Notes: generated by a model from the sequence alone, not told the origin. Counted from the stretch's first letter, positions 45,814-59,830 are shown. The stretch: 64,000 bases of DNA from Cladorhizidae sp. MBARI D1340-BT2 (GCA_028752905.1 JAQNBH010000283.1:1-64000), one strand, 5' to 3'. Numbers and translations are program-made.

Positions 45814-48800
45814 AAATGAGAAATCTCCCCTATTTTAACCTCTATTTTGCTCCAATAGGAAGGTATTTGATCATTTTTAGGAAAAACAGTCGTGAACTCG
45901 CTCATTCTTATCAAAATGGCACATTAGCATCCTTTTGAACATTATGGAACTCTTTCTCCACTTTAAATGAATACTTTGCTCCAATTGGGACGTTTTTGAG
46001 CGTTTTGAGGGGAAAAAGTCTGAAATCGCTCATTCTTGGCAAAATGGGCACTTTAGTTTCCTTTTCAACATTATGGAACTGTTTCTACTCTTAAAATCTC
46101 CCTTTTTTACTGGAAAAAACTCTATTTTGTTCTAATTGAGATGTTTTGAGGAAAAACCGCTCATTCTTAATAAAAGACGCCTATTAGATTCCTTTACAAC
46201 ATTAATGAGCTGTTTCTACTTTTTAATTGACAGAAATCAGCTTTTTGGTCAGAAATCTCCCCTATTAACCGTAAGAAGCTCTATTTTACTCCAATTGGGA
46301 CGCTTTTAGCATTTTGGGGAGAAACAGTCGGAAATCCCTCATTTTGTAAAAATGGGCACATAATTTCTGTATCAACATTATTGAACTTTTCAACACTTTA
46401 AATTACAGAAAACGACTTTTGGTGTGAAATCTCTCCATTTTAACCGAAAGAAGCTCTATTGTGCTCCAATGGGGAAATATTTGAGCGTTTTTAGGGAAAA
46501 CAGCTCATTCTTGTCAAAATGTGCAATTTAGCTTCCTTTTCAACATTATGGAACAGAAATCTCCCCATTTTAACCGAAAGAAGAGCATTATGAGAAAAAC
46601 CGGTCGTTCATTCTTATAATAATGGCTTCCTTTTCAACATTATGGAACTGTTTCTACTTTTAAATGCCAGAAAATGGCTCTTGGTCTGAAATCTCCCATT
46701 TTTAACCGCTATTTTATCGAGAACAATTAATGTGTTTTTTTAACGATTTAAGAAAAAAATTCTAATTTTTGTAAAAATGGGAACATTAGCTTCATTTTCA
46801 ACATTATGGATCTGTTTGTACTCTTTAAATGACAGAAAACAGCTATTGGTGATAAATCTACCCTTTTTAACCGAAGAAGCTCTATTTTGCTCCAAATGAG
46901 ACGAATTGAGAATTTTGAGGAAAAACGGTCTGACATCGCTCATTCTTAACAAAATATGTGCATTAGATTCCTTTACAAAATTATGCAGCTGTTTCTACTC
47001 TTTAAATGATAAATTTCCCCTTTTTAACCGCTATTTTGCTCCAATTGGAACGTTTTTGAGCATTTTGAGGAAAAACAGTCTGATATCGATCATTCTTATC
47101 AATATCGCACATTAGTTTCCTTTTCAACATTATGGAACTGTTTCTACTCATTAAATGATTTTTGCTAAGAAATCTCCACTTTATTACTGGAAAAAACTCT
47201 TATTTTGTTCCAATTGAGAGGAAAAACGCTCATTCTTAATAAAATACGCCAATTAGTTTCCTTTACAACATTATGGAGATGTTTCACTTTATAAATGAAA
47301 CAAAACGGCTTTTTGGTCAGAAATCGTCCCTATTAACTGTAAGAAGCTCTATTTTCATCCGGTTTTGAGCATTTGAGAAGAAACAGTCTGAAATCCCTAA
47401 TTTTGAAAAAATGGGCACATTAGTTTCCGTATCAACATTATTGAACTTTTCTACACTTTAAATTACAGAAAACGACTTTTGGTGAGACATCTCCCCTCTA
47501 TTTTGCTCCAATGGTGAACTTTTTGAGCGTTTTGAGGAAAAACAGCTCATTCTTGTCAAAATGTACACTGTAGCTTCCTTTTCAACATTATGGAACAGAA
47601 ATCTACCCTTTTTAACCAAAAGAAGAGCATTTTGAAAAAAACGGTCTGAAATCGCTCATTCATATCAATTTCGGCACATTAGCTTCCTTTTCAACATTAT
47701 GGAACTGTTACTACTTTTAAATGCCAGAAATGGCTTTTGGTCAGAAATCTCCCATTTATAACCGCTATTTTAATCGAGAATCATAATAGATTTTTGGTCA
47801 AAATTGGAACATTAGCAACATTATGGCACTGTTTCTACTCTTTCAATGACAGAGACTTTTTAACCGTCTATTTTGAGAATTTTTTGGGAAAAACGGTCTG
47901 AAATCGCTCATTCTTAAACAAAATATGTGCATTAGATTCCTTTACAACATTACGCAGCTGTTTATACTCTTTAAATGGGAAATCTCGCCTTTTTAACCAG
48001 AACCTCTATTTTGATCCAATTGGATCGTTTTTGAGCATTTTGAGGTAAAACAGTCTGAAATCGCTCATTCTTATCAAAATGGCACTTTAGCTTCCATTTC
48101 AACATTATGGAACTGTTTCTCCACTTTAAATGAATATTTTGCTACAATTGGGACGTTTTTGAGCGTTTTGACGGGGGAAAGTCTGAAATCGCTTATTCTT
48201 GGCAAAATAGGCACTTTAGCAACATTATGGAACTGTTTGTACCCTTTAAATGACTTGCTAAGAAATCTCCCCTTTTTACCAGAAAAAAATACATTTTGTT
48301 CCAATTGAGATGTTTTTGAGGAAAAACCGCTCATTCTTAACAAGACGCATTAGTTTCCTTTACAACATTATCGAGCTGTTTCTACTTTTTAATTGACAGG
48401 AAACTGGTTTTTGGTCAGAAATCTCCCCTATTAACATAAGAAGCTCTATTTTGCTCCAATTGGGACGCTTTTTAGCATTTTGAGGAGAAACGGCTGAAAT
48501 CCTTAATTTTTTTTAAATGCGCACATTAGTTTCCGTATCAACATTATTGAACTTTTCATTACAGAAAACGACTTTTGGTGAGAAATCTCCACTTTTTAAC
48601 CCAAAGAGCTCTATTTTGCTCCAATTGGGACATTTTTGAGCGTTTTGAGGAAAAACAGATCATTCTTGTCAAAATGTGCACTTTAGCATGCTTTTCAACA
48701 TTATGGAACAGAATCTCCCCTTTTTAATCGAAAGAAGAGCATTTTTAGAAAAAAGGTCTGAAATAGCATCAAAAGGGGCACATTAGCATGCTTTTAAACA

Positions 48801-49709
48801 TTATGGAACTATTTCTACTCTTTAAATGGCAGAAAATGGCTTTTGGTCAGAAAACTCCACTTTTTAAGCTCTTAATTTGATCACTAATATCGAGTTTGTA
48901 TATTTTTTTGGCGTTTTGTGAAAAAACGGTGTGACATCGCTCAATTTTGTCTAAATGGGAACATTACCTTCCTGTTCAACATTATGGAACTGTTTCAACT
49001 TTTTAAATGAGAGAAAACAGCTATTGGTGGGAAATCTCCCCATTTTAACCGAAAGAAGCTCTATTTGCTGCACTGAGACGTTTTTGAGAATTTTGAGGCT
49101 CAAATCGCTCATTCTTAAAATATGTGCATTAGATTCCTTTACAACGTTATGCAGCTGTTTCTACTCTTTAAATGAGATATCTCCCCTTTTTTAACCAGAA
49201 GAAGCTCTATTTTGATCCAATTGCATCGTTTTTGAGCATTTTGAGGTAAAACAGTCTAAAATCGCTCCTCTTATCAAAATGGCACATTAGCTTTCTTTGG
49301 AACATTATGGAACTGTTTCTCCACTTTAAATGAATATTTTGCTTCAATTGGGACGTTTTTGAGGAAAAGTTCTGAAATTGCTCATTCTCAGTAGTTTTCT
49401 ATTAAACATGAAACTGTTTCTACACTTTAAATGACAGAAAAACGCTTTTGGTGAGAAATTTACCCTTTTAACCTCAATTTTGCTCCAATTGGGACATTTT
49501 TGAGCGTTTAAGGAAAAACAGTCTGAAATAGCTCATTCTTGTCAATGGATAACTTTTGAACATTATTTAAATGTTTCTACTCTTTTAAATAACAGAAAAC
49601 GGCTTTTGTTCAGAAGTCTCCGCTTTTTAAACCTATTTTAATCCAATCGGGTCGTTTTTGGGCGGTTTGAGGAAAAACTCTGAAATCTTTCAATATTGTC
49701 ATAATGGGC
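45814..49709 (-). repeat. A+T-rich satellite, minus-oriented part of unit 2
   Basis: About 3.9 kb equivalent to 32750-36647. Together with 44026-45813 it forms a smaller inverted repeat: arms of about 1.79 kb separated by about 1.19 kb of spacer. Confidence 0.85.
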
Positions 49710-49882
49710 ACAGTACAAAGCAACTGTACAAAGCCACTGTACAACGCCAATGTACAAAGCCACTATACAAAGCCACTGTACAAAGCCAATGTACAAAGCC
49801 ACTGTAAAAAGCTACTGCACAAATCCACTGCACAAAGCCACTGCACAAAGCCACTATACAAAAACCACTCTACAAAGCCACA
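49710..49882 (-). repeat. 13-bp minisatellite, unit 2
   Basis: The same short form as 36648-36820, with one visible variant ('ctgtacaaagccaatg' where unit 1 has 'ctgtaccaagccaatg'). Confidence 0.85.
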
Positions 49883-51159
49883 ACTCCAACTGCAGGCACA
49901 GCACGACATGACAGGAAAGAAAGAAAACTGACCCAGACAGGATTCGAACCTGCAACCTCCAACTTACATGGTTAGTGCTCTAGCCATTAAGCCACTGGGG
50001 CCTCCTGGCTAGAGCTAGGTGCTGTACAAGTACGTAGTCTAAACTATGTAGGGGGGTTCACATCCCCATGTGTCAGGGGGCGACTACTTGCCTGATGATC
50101 ATTACCCGTTCTCACTGCCTCTGTCACATAATACTGGGCTGGGACCACTGTTGATCCCATTACTCTGCTTGGAGTCAGGGTTTGTTTTGTACCGTGGCTT
50201 TGTACAGTGGCTTTGTACAGTGGCTTTGTACATTTGCTTTGTACGACATGACAGAAAAGAAAGAAAACCGACCCAGACAGGACTCGAACCTGCAACCTCC
50301 AACTTACATGGTTGGTGCTATAGCCATTAAGCCACTGGGGCCTCCTGGCTAGAGCTAGGTGCTGGAGAAGTAATTAGTCTGAACTGGAGGGTTCACATCC
50401 CCAAGTGTCAGGGGGCGACTACTTGTATGATGATCATTACCTGTTCTCCCTCCCTTCTGTCACATCATACTGGGCTGGGACCACTGTTGATCCCATTACT
50501 CTGCTTGGAGTCACGGCGAGGGGAGCTCAATGAACTCCAACTGCAGGCCCAGCACGACATGACAGAAAAGAAAGAAAACCGACGCAGACAAGACTCGAAC
50601 CTGCTTACATGGTTGGTGCTCTAGCCATTAAGCCACTGGGGCCTCCTGGGTAGAGCTAGGCGCTGGACAAGTAATTAGTCTGAACTGAGGGGTTCACATA
50701 CCCAATGTCAGAGGGCGTGAAGATCATTACCCATTCTCCCTCCCCTCTGTCACAGCTGGAACCACTGTTGATTCCATTGCAATGCTGGGAGTCAGGGGGA
50801 GGGGCTAGGGTTTTTATGAGCAAGCTCAATGAACTCCAACTGCAGGCGCACCACGACATGACAGAAAAGAAAGAAAACCGACCCAGACAGGACTCGAACC
50901 TGCAACCTCCAACTTACATGATTGGTGCTCTAGCCATTAAGCCACTGGGGCCTCCTGGCTAGAGCTAGGCGCTGGACAAGTACTTAGTCTGAACTGGGGG
51001 GTTCACATCCACAAGTGTCAGGGGGCCACTACTTGTGTGATGATCATTACCCGTTCTCACTCCCCTCTGTCACATCATACTGGGCTGGGACCACTGTTGA
51101 TCCCATTACTCTGCTTGGAGTCAGGGGGAGGGACTAGGGTTTTTGTACAGTGGCTTTGT

Positions 51160-54100
51160 ACAGTGGCTTTGTACAGTGGCTTTGTAGGGCTAGGACTAGT
51201 GGCTAGGGTTTTTGTGAGCAAGCTCAATGAACTCCAACTGCAGGCCCAGCACGACATGACAGAAAAGAAAGAAAACCAACCCAGACAGGAGACTCGAACC
51301 TGCAACCTCCAACTTACATGGTTGGTGCTCTAGCACTGTGGCCTCTAGCCATTAAGCCACTGTGACAGGACTCGAACCTGCAACCTCCAACTTACATGGT
51401 TGGTGCTCTAGCCATTAAGCCACTGGGGCCTCCTGGCAAGAGCTAGGCGCCGGACAAGTACTTAGATGAACTGTGTGGTTCATATCCACAAGTGTAAGGG
51501 GGGGACTACTTGTGTGATGATCATTACCCGTTCTCCCTCCCCTCTGTCACATCATACTGGGCTGGGACCACTGTTGATCCAATTACTCTGCTTTGAGTCA
51601 GGGGGAGGGGCTAGGGGTTTTGTACCGTGGCTTTGTACAGTGGCTTTGTACAGTGGCTTGGTACATTTCGCTTTGTACACTGGCTTTGTACAGTGGCTTT
51701 GTACAGTGGCTTTGTATGGCTAGGGCTAGGGGCTAGGGTTTTTGTGAGCAAGCTCAACGAACTGCAACTGCAGGCCCAGCACGATATGATAGAAAAGAAA
51801 GAAAACCGACCCAGACAGGACTCGAACCAGAACCTCCAACTTATACATGGTTGGTGCTCTAGCCATTAAGCCACTGGGGCCTCCTGGCTAGAGCTAGGCG
51901 CTGGTCAAGTACTTAGTCTGAACTGGGGGGTTCACATCCACAAATGTCAAGGGGGCGAATACTTGTTTGATGATAATTACCCGTTCTCCCTCCCATCTGT
52001 GATATCATACTGGACTGGGACCACTGATGATCCCATTACTGTGCGCTTGGGGTCAGGGGGAGGGGCTAGGGTTTTTGTGAGCAAGCTCAATGAACTCCAA
52101 CTGCAGGCCCAGTACGACATGACAGAAAAGAAAGAAAACCGACGCTGACAGGATTGAACCTGCAACCTCCAATTTAAATGGTTGGTGCTATAGCCATTAA
52201 GCCACTGGGGCCTCCTGGCTAGAGCTAGGTGCTGGAGAAGTAATTAGTGTGAACTGGAGGGTTCACATCCACAAGTGTCAGGGGGCGACTACTTGTGTGA
52301 TGATCATTATCCGTTCTCCCTCCCTTCTGTCACATCATCCCTTCTGTCACATCATACTGGGCTGGGACCACTTTTGATCTCATTACTCTGCTTGGAGTCA
52401 GGGGGAGGGGATAGGGGTTTTGTGAGCAAGCTCAATGAACTCCAACTGCAGGCCCAGCACGACATGACAGAAAAGAAAGAAAACCGACCCAGAACAGGAC
52501 TCGAACCTGCAACCTCCAACTTACATGGTTGGTGCTCTAGCCATTAAGCCACTGGCGCTTCCTGGCTAGAGCTAGGCGCTAGACAAGTAATTAGTCTGAA
52601 CTGTGGGGTTCACATCCCCAAGTGTCAGGGGGCATGATGATCATTACCCGTTCTCCCTCCCCTCTGTCACATCATACTGGGCTGGAAACACCGTTGATTC
52701 CATTACTCTGCTTGGAGTCAGGGGGAGGGGCTAGGGTTTTTGTGAGCAAGCTCAATGAACTCCAACTGCAGGCCCAGCACGACATGACAGAAAAGAAAGA
52801 AAACCGACCCAGACAAGACTCGAACCAGAACCTCCAACTTATACATGGTTGGTGCTCTAGCCATTAAGCCATTAGGGCCTCCTGGCTAGAGCTAGGCGCT
52901 GGACAAGTAATTAGTCTGAACTGGTGGTTTCACATCCCCAAGTGTCATCAAGGGGGCGACTACTTGTGTGATGATCATTACCCATTCTCACTCCCCTCTG
53001 GCACATCATACAGGGCTGGGACCACTGTTGATCCCATTATTCTGCTTGGAATCAGGGGGAGGGGCTAGGGTTTTTGTACCGTGGCTTTGTACAGTGGCTT
53101 TGTACATTTGCATTGTACAGTGGCTTTGTAGAGTGGCTATGTAGAGTAGCTTTGTACAGTGGCTTTGTACAGTGGCTTTGTACAGTGGCTTTGTAGGGCT
53201 AGGGCTAAGGGCTAGGGTTTTTATGAGCAAGCTTATTGAACTCCAACTGCAGGCCCAGCACGACATGACAGAAAAGAAAGAAAACCGACGCAGACAGGAC
53301 TCGAACCTGCAACCTCCAACTTACATGGTTGGTGCTCTAGCCATTAAGCCACTGCGGCCTCCTGGCTATAGCTAGGCGCTGGACAAGTAATTAGTCTGAA
53401 CTGGGGGGTTCACATCCCCAAGTGTCATCAAGGGGGCGACTACTTGTGTGATAATCATTACCTGTTCTCCCTCCCCTCTGTCACATCATACTGGGCTGGG
53501 ACTACTGTTGATCCCATTACTCTGCTTGGGGTCAGGGGGAGGGGCTAGGGTATTTGTGAACAAGCTCAATGAACTCCAACTGCAGGCCCAGCACGACACG
53601 ACAGAAAAGAAAGTAAACCGACCCAGACATGTCTCGAACCTACTTACATGGTTGGTGCTCTAGCCATTAAGCCACTGGGGCCTCCTGGCTAGAGCTTGGC
53701 GCTGGAGAAGTAATTAGTCTGAACTGTGGGGTTCACATACCCAAGTGTCAGGGGGCGTGATGATCATTACCCGTTCTCCCACCCCTCTGTCACATCATAC
53801 TGGGCTGGAACCACTGTTGATCCCATTACTCTGCTTGGGGTCAGGGGGAGGGGCTAGGGTTTTTGTACCGTGGCTTTGTACAGTGGCTTTGTACAGTGGC
53901 TTTGTACAGTGGCTTTGTAGGGCTAGGACTAGTGGCTAGGGTTTTTGTGAGCAAGCTCAATGAACTCCAACTGCAGGCCCAGCACGACATGACAGAAAAG
54001 AAAGAAAACCAACCCAGACAGGAGACTCGAACCTGCAACCTCCAACTTACATGGTTGGTGCTCTAGCACTGTGGCCTCTAGCCATTAAGCCACTGTGACA

Positions 54101-56625
54101 GGACTCGAACCTGCAACCTCCAACTTACATGGTTGGTGCTCTAGCCATTAAGCCACTGGGGCCTCCTGGCAAGAGCTAGGCGCCGGACAAGTACTTAGAT
54201 GAACTGTGTGGTTCATATCCACAAGTGTAAGGGGGCGACTACTTGTGTGATGATCATTACCCGTTCTCCCTCCCCTCTGTCACATCATACTGGGCTGGGA
54301 CCACTGTTGATCCAATTACTCTGCTTTGAGTCAGGGGGAGGGGCTAGGGGTTTTGTACCGTGGCTTTGTACAGTGGCTTTGTACAGTGGCTTGGTACATT
54401 TCGCTTTGTACACTGGCTTTGTACAGTGGCTTTGTACAGTGGCTTTGTATGGCTAGGGCTAGGGGCTAGGGTTTTTGTGAGCAAGCTCAACGAACTGCAA
54501 CTGCAGGCCCAGCACGATATGATAGAAAAGAAAGAAAACCGACCCAGACAGGACTCGAACCAGAACCTCCAACTTATACATGGTTGGTGCTCTAGCCATT
54601 AAGCCACTGGGGCCTCCTGGCTAGAGCTAGGCGCTGGTCAAGTACTTAGTCTGAACTGGGGGGTTCACATCCACAAATGTCAAGGGGGCGAATACTTGTT
54701 TGATGATAATTACCCGTTCTCCCTCCCATCTGTGATATCATACTGGACTGGGACCACTGATGATCCCATTACTGTGCGCTTGGGGTCAGGGGGAGGGGCT
54801 AGGGTTTTTGTGAGCAAGCTCAATGAACTCCAACTGCAGGCCCAGTACGACATGACAGAAAAGAAAGAAAACCGACGCTGACAGGATTGAACCTGCAACC
54901 TCCAATTTAAATGGTTGGTGCTATAGCCATTAAGCCACTGGGGCCTCCTGGCTAGAGCTAGGTGCTGGAGAAGTAATTAGTGTGAACTGGAGGGTTCACA
55001 TCCACAAGTGTCAGGGGGCGACTACTTGTGTGATGATCATTATCCGTTCTCCCTCCCTTCTGTCACATCATCCCTTCTGTCACATCATACTGGGCTGGGA
55101 CCACTTTTGATCTCATTACTCTGCTTGGAGTCAGGGGGAGGGGATAGGGGTTTTGTGAGCAAGCTCAATGAACTCCAACTGCAGGCCCAGCACGACATGA
55201 CAGAAAAGAAAGAAAACCGACCCAGAACAGGACTCGAACCTGCAACCTCCAACTTACATGGTTGGTGCTCTAGCCATTAAGCCACTGGCGCTTCCTGGCT
55301 AGAGCTAGGCGCTAGACAAGTAATTAGTCTGAACTGTGGGGTTCACATCCCCAAGTGTCAGGGGGCATGATGATCATTACCCGTTCTCCCTCCCCTCTGT
55401 CACATCATACTGGGCTGGAAACACCGTTGATTCCATTACTCTGCTTGGAGTCAGGGGGAGGGGCTAGGGTTTTTGTGAGCAAGCTCAATGAACTCCAACT
55501 GCAGGCCCAGCACGACATGACAGAAAAGAAAGAAAACCGACCCAGACAAGACTCGAACCAGAACCTCCAACTTATACATGGTTGGTGCTCTAGCCATTAA
55601 GCCATTAGGGCCTCCTGGCTAGAGCTAGGCGCTGGACAAGTAATTAGTCTGAACTGGTGGTTTCACATCCCCAAGTGTCATCAAGGGGGCGACTACTTGT
55701 GTGATGATCATTACCCATTCTCACTCCCCTCTGGCACATCATACAGGGCTGGGACCACTGTTGATCCCATTATTCTGCTTGGAATCAGGGGGAGGGGCTA
55801 GGGTTTTTGTACCGTGGCTTTGTACAGTGGCTTTGTACATTTGCATTGTACAGTGGCTTTGTAGAGTGGCTATGTAGAGTAGCTTTGTACAGTGGCTTTG
55901 TACAGTGGCTTTGTACAGTGGCTTTGTAGGGCTAGGGCTAAGGGCTAGGGTTTTTATGAGCAAGCTTATTGAACTCCAACTGCAGGCCCAGCACGACATG
56001 ACAGAAAAGAAAGAAAACCGACGCAGACAGGACTCGAACCTGCAACCTCCAACTTACATGGTTGGTGCTCTAGCCATTAAGCCACTGCGGCCTCCTGGCT
56101 ATGGCTAGGCGCTGGACAAGTAATTAGTCTGAACTGGGGGGTTCACATCCCCAAGTGTCATCAAGGGGGCGACTACTTGTGTGATAATCATTACCTGTTC
56201 TCCCTCCCCTCTGTCACATCATACTGGGCTGGGACTACTGTTGATCCCATTACTCTGCTTGGGGTCAGGGGGAGGGGCTAGGGTATTTGTGAACAAGCTC
56301 AATGAACTCCAACTGCAGGCCCAGCACGACACGACAGAAAAGAAAGTAAACCGACCCAGACATGTCTCGAACCTACTTACATGGTTGGTGCTCTAGCCAT
56401 TAAGCCACTGGGGCCTCCTGGCTAGAGCTTGGCGCTGGAGAAGTAATTAGTCTGAACTGTGGGGTTCACATACCCAAGTGTCAGGGGGCGTGATGATCAT
56501 TACCCGTTCTCCCACCCCTCTGTCACATCATACTGGGCTGGAACCACTGTTGATCCCATTACTCTGCTTGGGGTCAGGGGGAGGGGCTAGGGTTTTTGTA
56601 CCGTGGCTTTGTACAGTGGCTTTGT
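51160..56625. repeat. 2,733-bp tandem duplication with minisatellite breakpoints
   Basis: Sequence from about 51160 to 53892 is repeated from about 53893 to 56625 at a constant shift of 2,733 bp (for example 51466 against 54199 and 52622 against 55355). The middle joint lies in the minisatellite at 53862-53920. Its upstream flank matches that of the tract at 56597-56652 ('tctcccacccctctg', 'ttggggtcag', 'tgtaccgtgg'). Its downstream flank matches that of the tract at 51143-51187 ('ggctaggactagtggctag'). This is the expected product of unequal crossing over between the two tracts. Confidence 0.85.
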
Positions 56626-57072
56626 AGAGTAGCTTTGTACAGTGGCTTTGTAGGGCTAGGGCTAAGGGCTAGGGTTTTTATGAGCAAGCTTAATGAACTC
56701 CAACTGCAGGCCCAGCAAGACATGACAGAAAAGAAAGAAAACCGACCCAAACAGGACTCGAACCTGCGACCTCCAACTTACATGGTTGGTGCTCTAGCCA
56801 TTAAGCCACTGGGGCCTCCTGGCTATAGCTAGGCGCTGGACAAGTATTTAGTCTGAACTGGGGGGTTCACATCCCCAAGTGTCAAGGGGGCGACTACTTG
56901 TGTGATGATCATTACCCGTTCTCCCTCCACCCGTCTAATCATACTGGGCTGGGACCACTGTTGATCCCATTATTCTGCTTGGAGTCAGTGGGAGGGGCTA
57001 GGGTTTTTGTGAGCAAGCTCAATGAACTCCAACTGCAGGCCCAGCACGACATGAGAGAAAAGAAAGAAAACT

Positions 57073-57144
57073 GACCCAGACAGGACTCGAACCTGCAACC
57101 TCCAACTTACATGGTTGGTGCTCTAGCCATTAAGCCACTGGGGC
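57073..57144 (-). tRNA. tRNA-Thr(UGU)-like head, consensus example in unit 2
   Basis: A 72-base minus-strand head identical to the hand-built consensus: intact A-box-like and B boxes, all stems paired except 2:71, and A33. The T-run after the acceptor is present ('gttttctttcttttct' on the minus strand), here preceded by 'ca' instead of 'cg'. The corresponding unit 1 head (near 41288) has 'ataaagcc' in the D loop where this one has 'attaagcc'. Confidence 0.5.
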
Positions 57145-57962
57145 TTCCTGGCAAGAGCTAGGCGCTGGACAAGTACTTAGATGAACTGGGGGGTTCATAT
57201 CCACAAGTGTAAGGGGGGACTATTTGTGTGATTATCATTACCCGTTCTGCCTCCCCTCTGTCACATCATACTGGGCTGGGACCACTGTTGATCCCATTAC
57301 TCTGCTTTGAGTCAGGGGGGGGGGGGGGGGGCTAGGGTATTTGTGAGCAAGATCAATGAACTCCAACTGCAGGCCCAGCACGACATGACAGAAAAGAAAG
57401 AAAACCGACCCAGACAGGACTCGAACCTGCAACCTCCAACTTACATGGTTGGTGCTCTAGCCATTAAGCCACCGGGGCCTCCTGGCTATAGCTAGGCGCT
57501 GGACAAGTAATTAGTCTGAACTGGGGGGTTCACATCCCCAAGTGTCATCAAGGGGGCGACTACTTGTGTGATAATGATTACCCGTTCTCCCTCCCCTCTG
57601 TCACATCATACTGGGCTGGGACCACTGTTGATCCCATTATTCTGCTTGGAGTCAGGGGGAGTGGCTAGGATATTTGTGAGCAAGCTCAATGAACTCCAAC
57701 TGCAGGCCCTTCACGACATGACAGAAAAGAAAGAAAACCAACCCAGACAGGACTCGAACCTGCAACCTCCAACTTACATGGTTGGTGCTCTACCCATTAA
57801 GCCACTGGGGCCTCCTGGCAAGAGCTAGGCACTGGAAAAGTACTTAGCTGAACTGGGGGGTTCACATCCACAAGTGTCAGGGGGCGACTACTTGTGTGAT
57901 GATCATTACCAGTTCTCCCTCCCCTCTGTCACATCATACTGGGCTGGGACCACTGTTGATAT

Positions 57963-58040
57963 CATGTCCATTACAGTGAAGTGTGCAGAATATATGGATG
58001 TTTGGTATCAACGGAGAGCACAGACAGAGACCTATATTAA
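57963..58040 (-). repeat. Satellite remnant, unit 2
   Basis: The same 78-79-bp remnant as 42157-42235, again between the tRNA-headed array and the island and ending in TTAA. Confidence 0.8.
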
Positions 58041-58253
58041 CTCTTTTTCCCGGTGTAAGCGCCATATGGCGTAATTGCTTTTGAAAAATCATAAAAAATC
58101 AATCATTGGGTTGTTTTGCAAAACAAAAATATCATAAAATAGCGGCGCTATTCTAATTGCAGCTACATTCAAAATTATACGGCAATAGTGCCATGGTAAC
58201 TAGGGAAATCCCGCCGTAAAGTTCAAGGGGTCAATTCTGCCCTAGAATTAAAA

Positions 58254-58475
58254 ATGGTCGAAAGGCTATCTTTTGATGAGGCGGTCCTGGACGACAACTT
58301 CGACGACTTCGGGTTGTCTGATGATGAATCTGAGGAAGGGGAGAGTGAAGCTATCTATACCTACTGTGGACAGCCCATTTGGATCGTGACCAATAGAGCT
58401 ACTTGGCAGAGACTTTTCCAATCGAAACCATGGCAGTATGGACGAAGCTATGGCTGTTGGAGGCGAAGGCATTGA
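58254..58475 (+). CDS. Hypothetical 73-residue acidic ORF, third copy
   Basis: Identical in translation to the second copy (Trp and Gly variants). Intact start, acidic region and stop. Function unknown. Confidence 0.4.
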   Translation: MVERLSFDEAVLDDNFDDFGLSDDESEEGESEAIYTYCGQPIWIVTNRATWQRLFQSKPWQYGRSYGCWRRRH

Positions 58476-58663
58476 TCCTGCAGTCCTCCTGGTAATTCAA
58501 TGTACTTTGCTAGCTATATATAAAGCCTGATAGTCTGAGGAGCTAGCTAATTCATGGTGTTACCTACACCCGTGTAATAGCCTACTTATAGTTCTAGCTG
58601 TACTTGCTTCCTTGACTTGTCTAATAAGTTGACGAATAACAACTCTATCATGTTCAGGTTTGA

Positions 58664-58943
58664 TGGAGCAAGTGATGGTCCATGACAGAGATAATACCAT
58701 GGCATAGCTTCCCCATGTTCAGATGAGTTCTGATAGAGATAGTGATGCAAACATACCTACCCCACTCTTTTCATCCATACTGCATGAGGACGCTCGTCTT
58801 GTAGACCTGCACGAGGACGTACAGTTCTCAGAAGTAGGAGTGTCAATCTCCCCCCCCTTACCTTCATCCGGTACTAGTCTTACTGCACGAGGAAACTTGT
58901 ATATCAGACTATGAGTATGTAATTACAGAGTATTGTATTGTAT
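58664..58943 (+). pseudogene. Broken copy of the 94-residue ORF, third island
   Basis: Carries the same TAG nonsense codon after 14 residues and the same 8-C run as the second copy. The 63-residue remnant frame is at 58723-58914. Confidence 0.6.
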
Positions 58944-59359
58944 AGTTGCTCTTTGATTCTGTGTACATTGTATCCATATTATTGGTGGGAATTGTATTCA
59001 ATAATATTGGTTATGGGAATTCTATACAGTAGAAATTATGTCCTCTTTGTTAGTCAGGCAAACGTCTGTCATACCACAGCATATCTCAGTTGTTCCTAAA
59101 GTTGGCTGAAAATAGAAGGATATTTATAATCTACAATACAATAATATATATATATTTTAATATTAAACAACATTATAATGATATTCATATGTGTAGTTTC
59201 GTTACCTGGCAACATGAATTGACCACAATAATGTCCAACATAAGAGCTATCTTGTGGTATAAGGTTGCTAGGGACTATTGTTAATCTCTGATTTAATATC
59301 AATTTATTTGTACTTAATGGTCAATTTTTTATTTTTTTCCAAATAAACTCACCGGGAGA

Positions 59360-59830
59360 AGCTATATATCAAGTCTTTACAGTGAAGTTTGGACAATCTA
59401 TGAAGCTAACATATTTAGCTTCTTGAGAGAGCAGAGAGATACCTATCTTGCAATTCTATTACTGTGAAGTATGCAGAATATATGAATGTTTGGTATCAAG
59501 AGAGAGAATAGAGAGAGTATACTATCTTAATAGCTATATATCAAGTTTATTCATTGAATTGTGGAGAATCTATGAAGCTAAAATGTTTAGCTCAAGATAG
59601 AGAACACTGAGAGATACCTATCTTGTGAGTTTATCAAGCCCATTACAGTGAAGTGTGCTAAATATATGGATGTTTGGTATCAACAGAGAGCACAGAAAGA
59701 GATCTATCTTATTAGCTATATATCAAGTCTATACAGTGAAGTTTGGAGTATCTATAAAGCTAACATATTTAGCATCATGAGAGAGCAGAGAGATACCTAT
59801 CTTGTGATTTTATCAGGTCCATTACTGTGA
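59360..59830 (-). repeat. 90/182-bp satellite, end of unit 2
   Basis: 471 bp equivalent to 43555-44025, ending in 'tccattactgtga' directly before 'atagagcttcttctgg' of unit 3. Confidence 0.85.

Larger units (their letters stand above)
49883..57962 (-). repeat. Tandem array of 24 tRNA-headed repeats, unit 2
   Basis: B boxes lie near 49951, 50283, 50594, 50890, 51293, 51369, 51822, 52153, 52500, 52818, 53301, 53635, 54026, 54103, 54555, 54887, 55233, 55551, 56034, 56369, 56757, 57086, 57420 and 57753. The array is 8.1 kb against 5.3 kb in unit 1. The eight extra heads lie in the 2,733-bp duplication. Heads near 52153 and 54887 share the defective B box 'ggattgaacc'. A G-run of about 16-17 bases near 57317-57331 replaces the roughly 12 G of unit 1 (about 41515). 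Confidence 0.85.
58041..59359 (+). other. Single-copy-like island, third copy
   Basis: 1,319 bp, nearly identical to 42236-43554. One visible difference is 'attcatatgtgtagtttcg' near 59185, where the second copy has 'attcatgtgtgtag'. Same ends, ORFs and lesions. Confidence 0.7.
44026..59830 (+). repeat. Tandem macro-unit 2 (15,805 bp)
   Basis: A direct repeat of unit 1, starting and ending at the same bases. It is 2,742 bp longer, nearly all of it from a 2,733-bp internal duplication in the tRNA-headed array. Small substitutions separate it from unit 1, for example the satellite has 'atttcttacc' near 44374 against 'atttctgacc' in unit 1. Confidence 0.9.
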
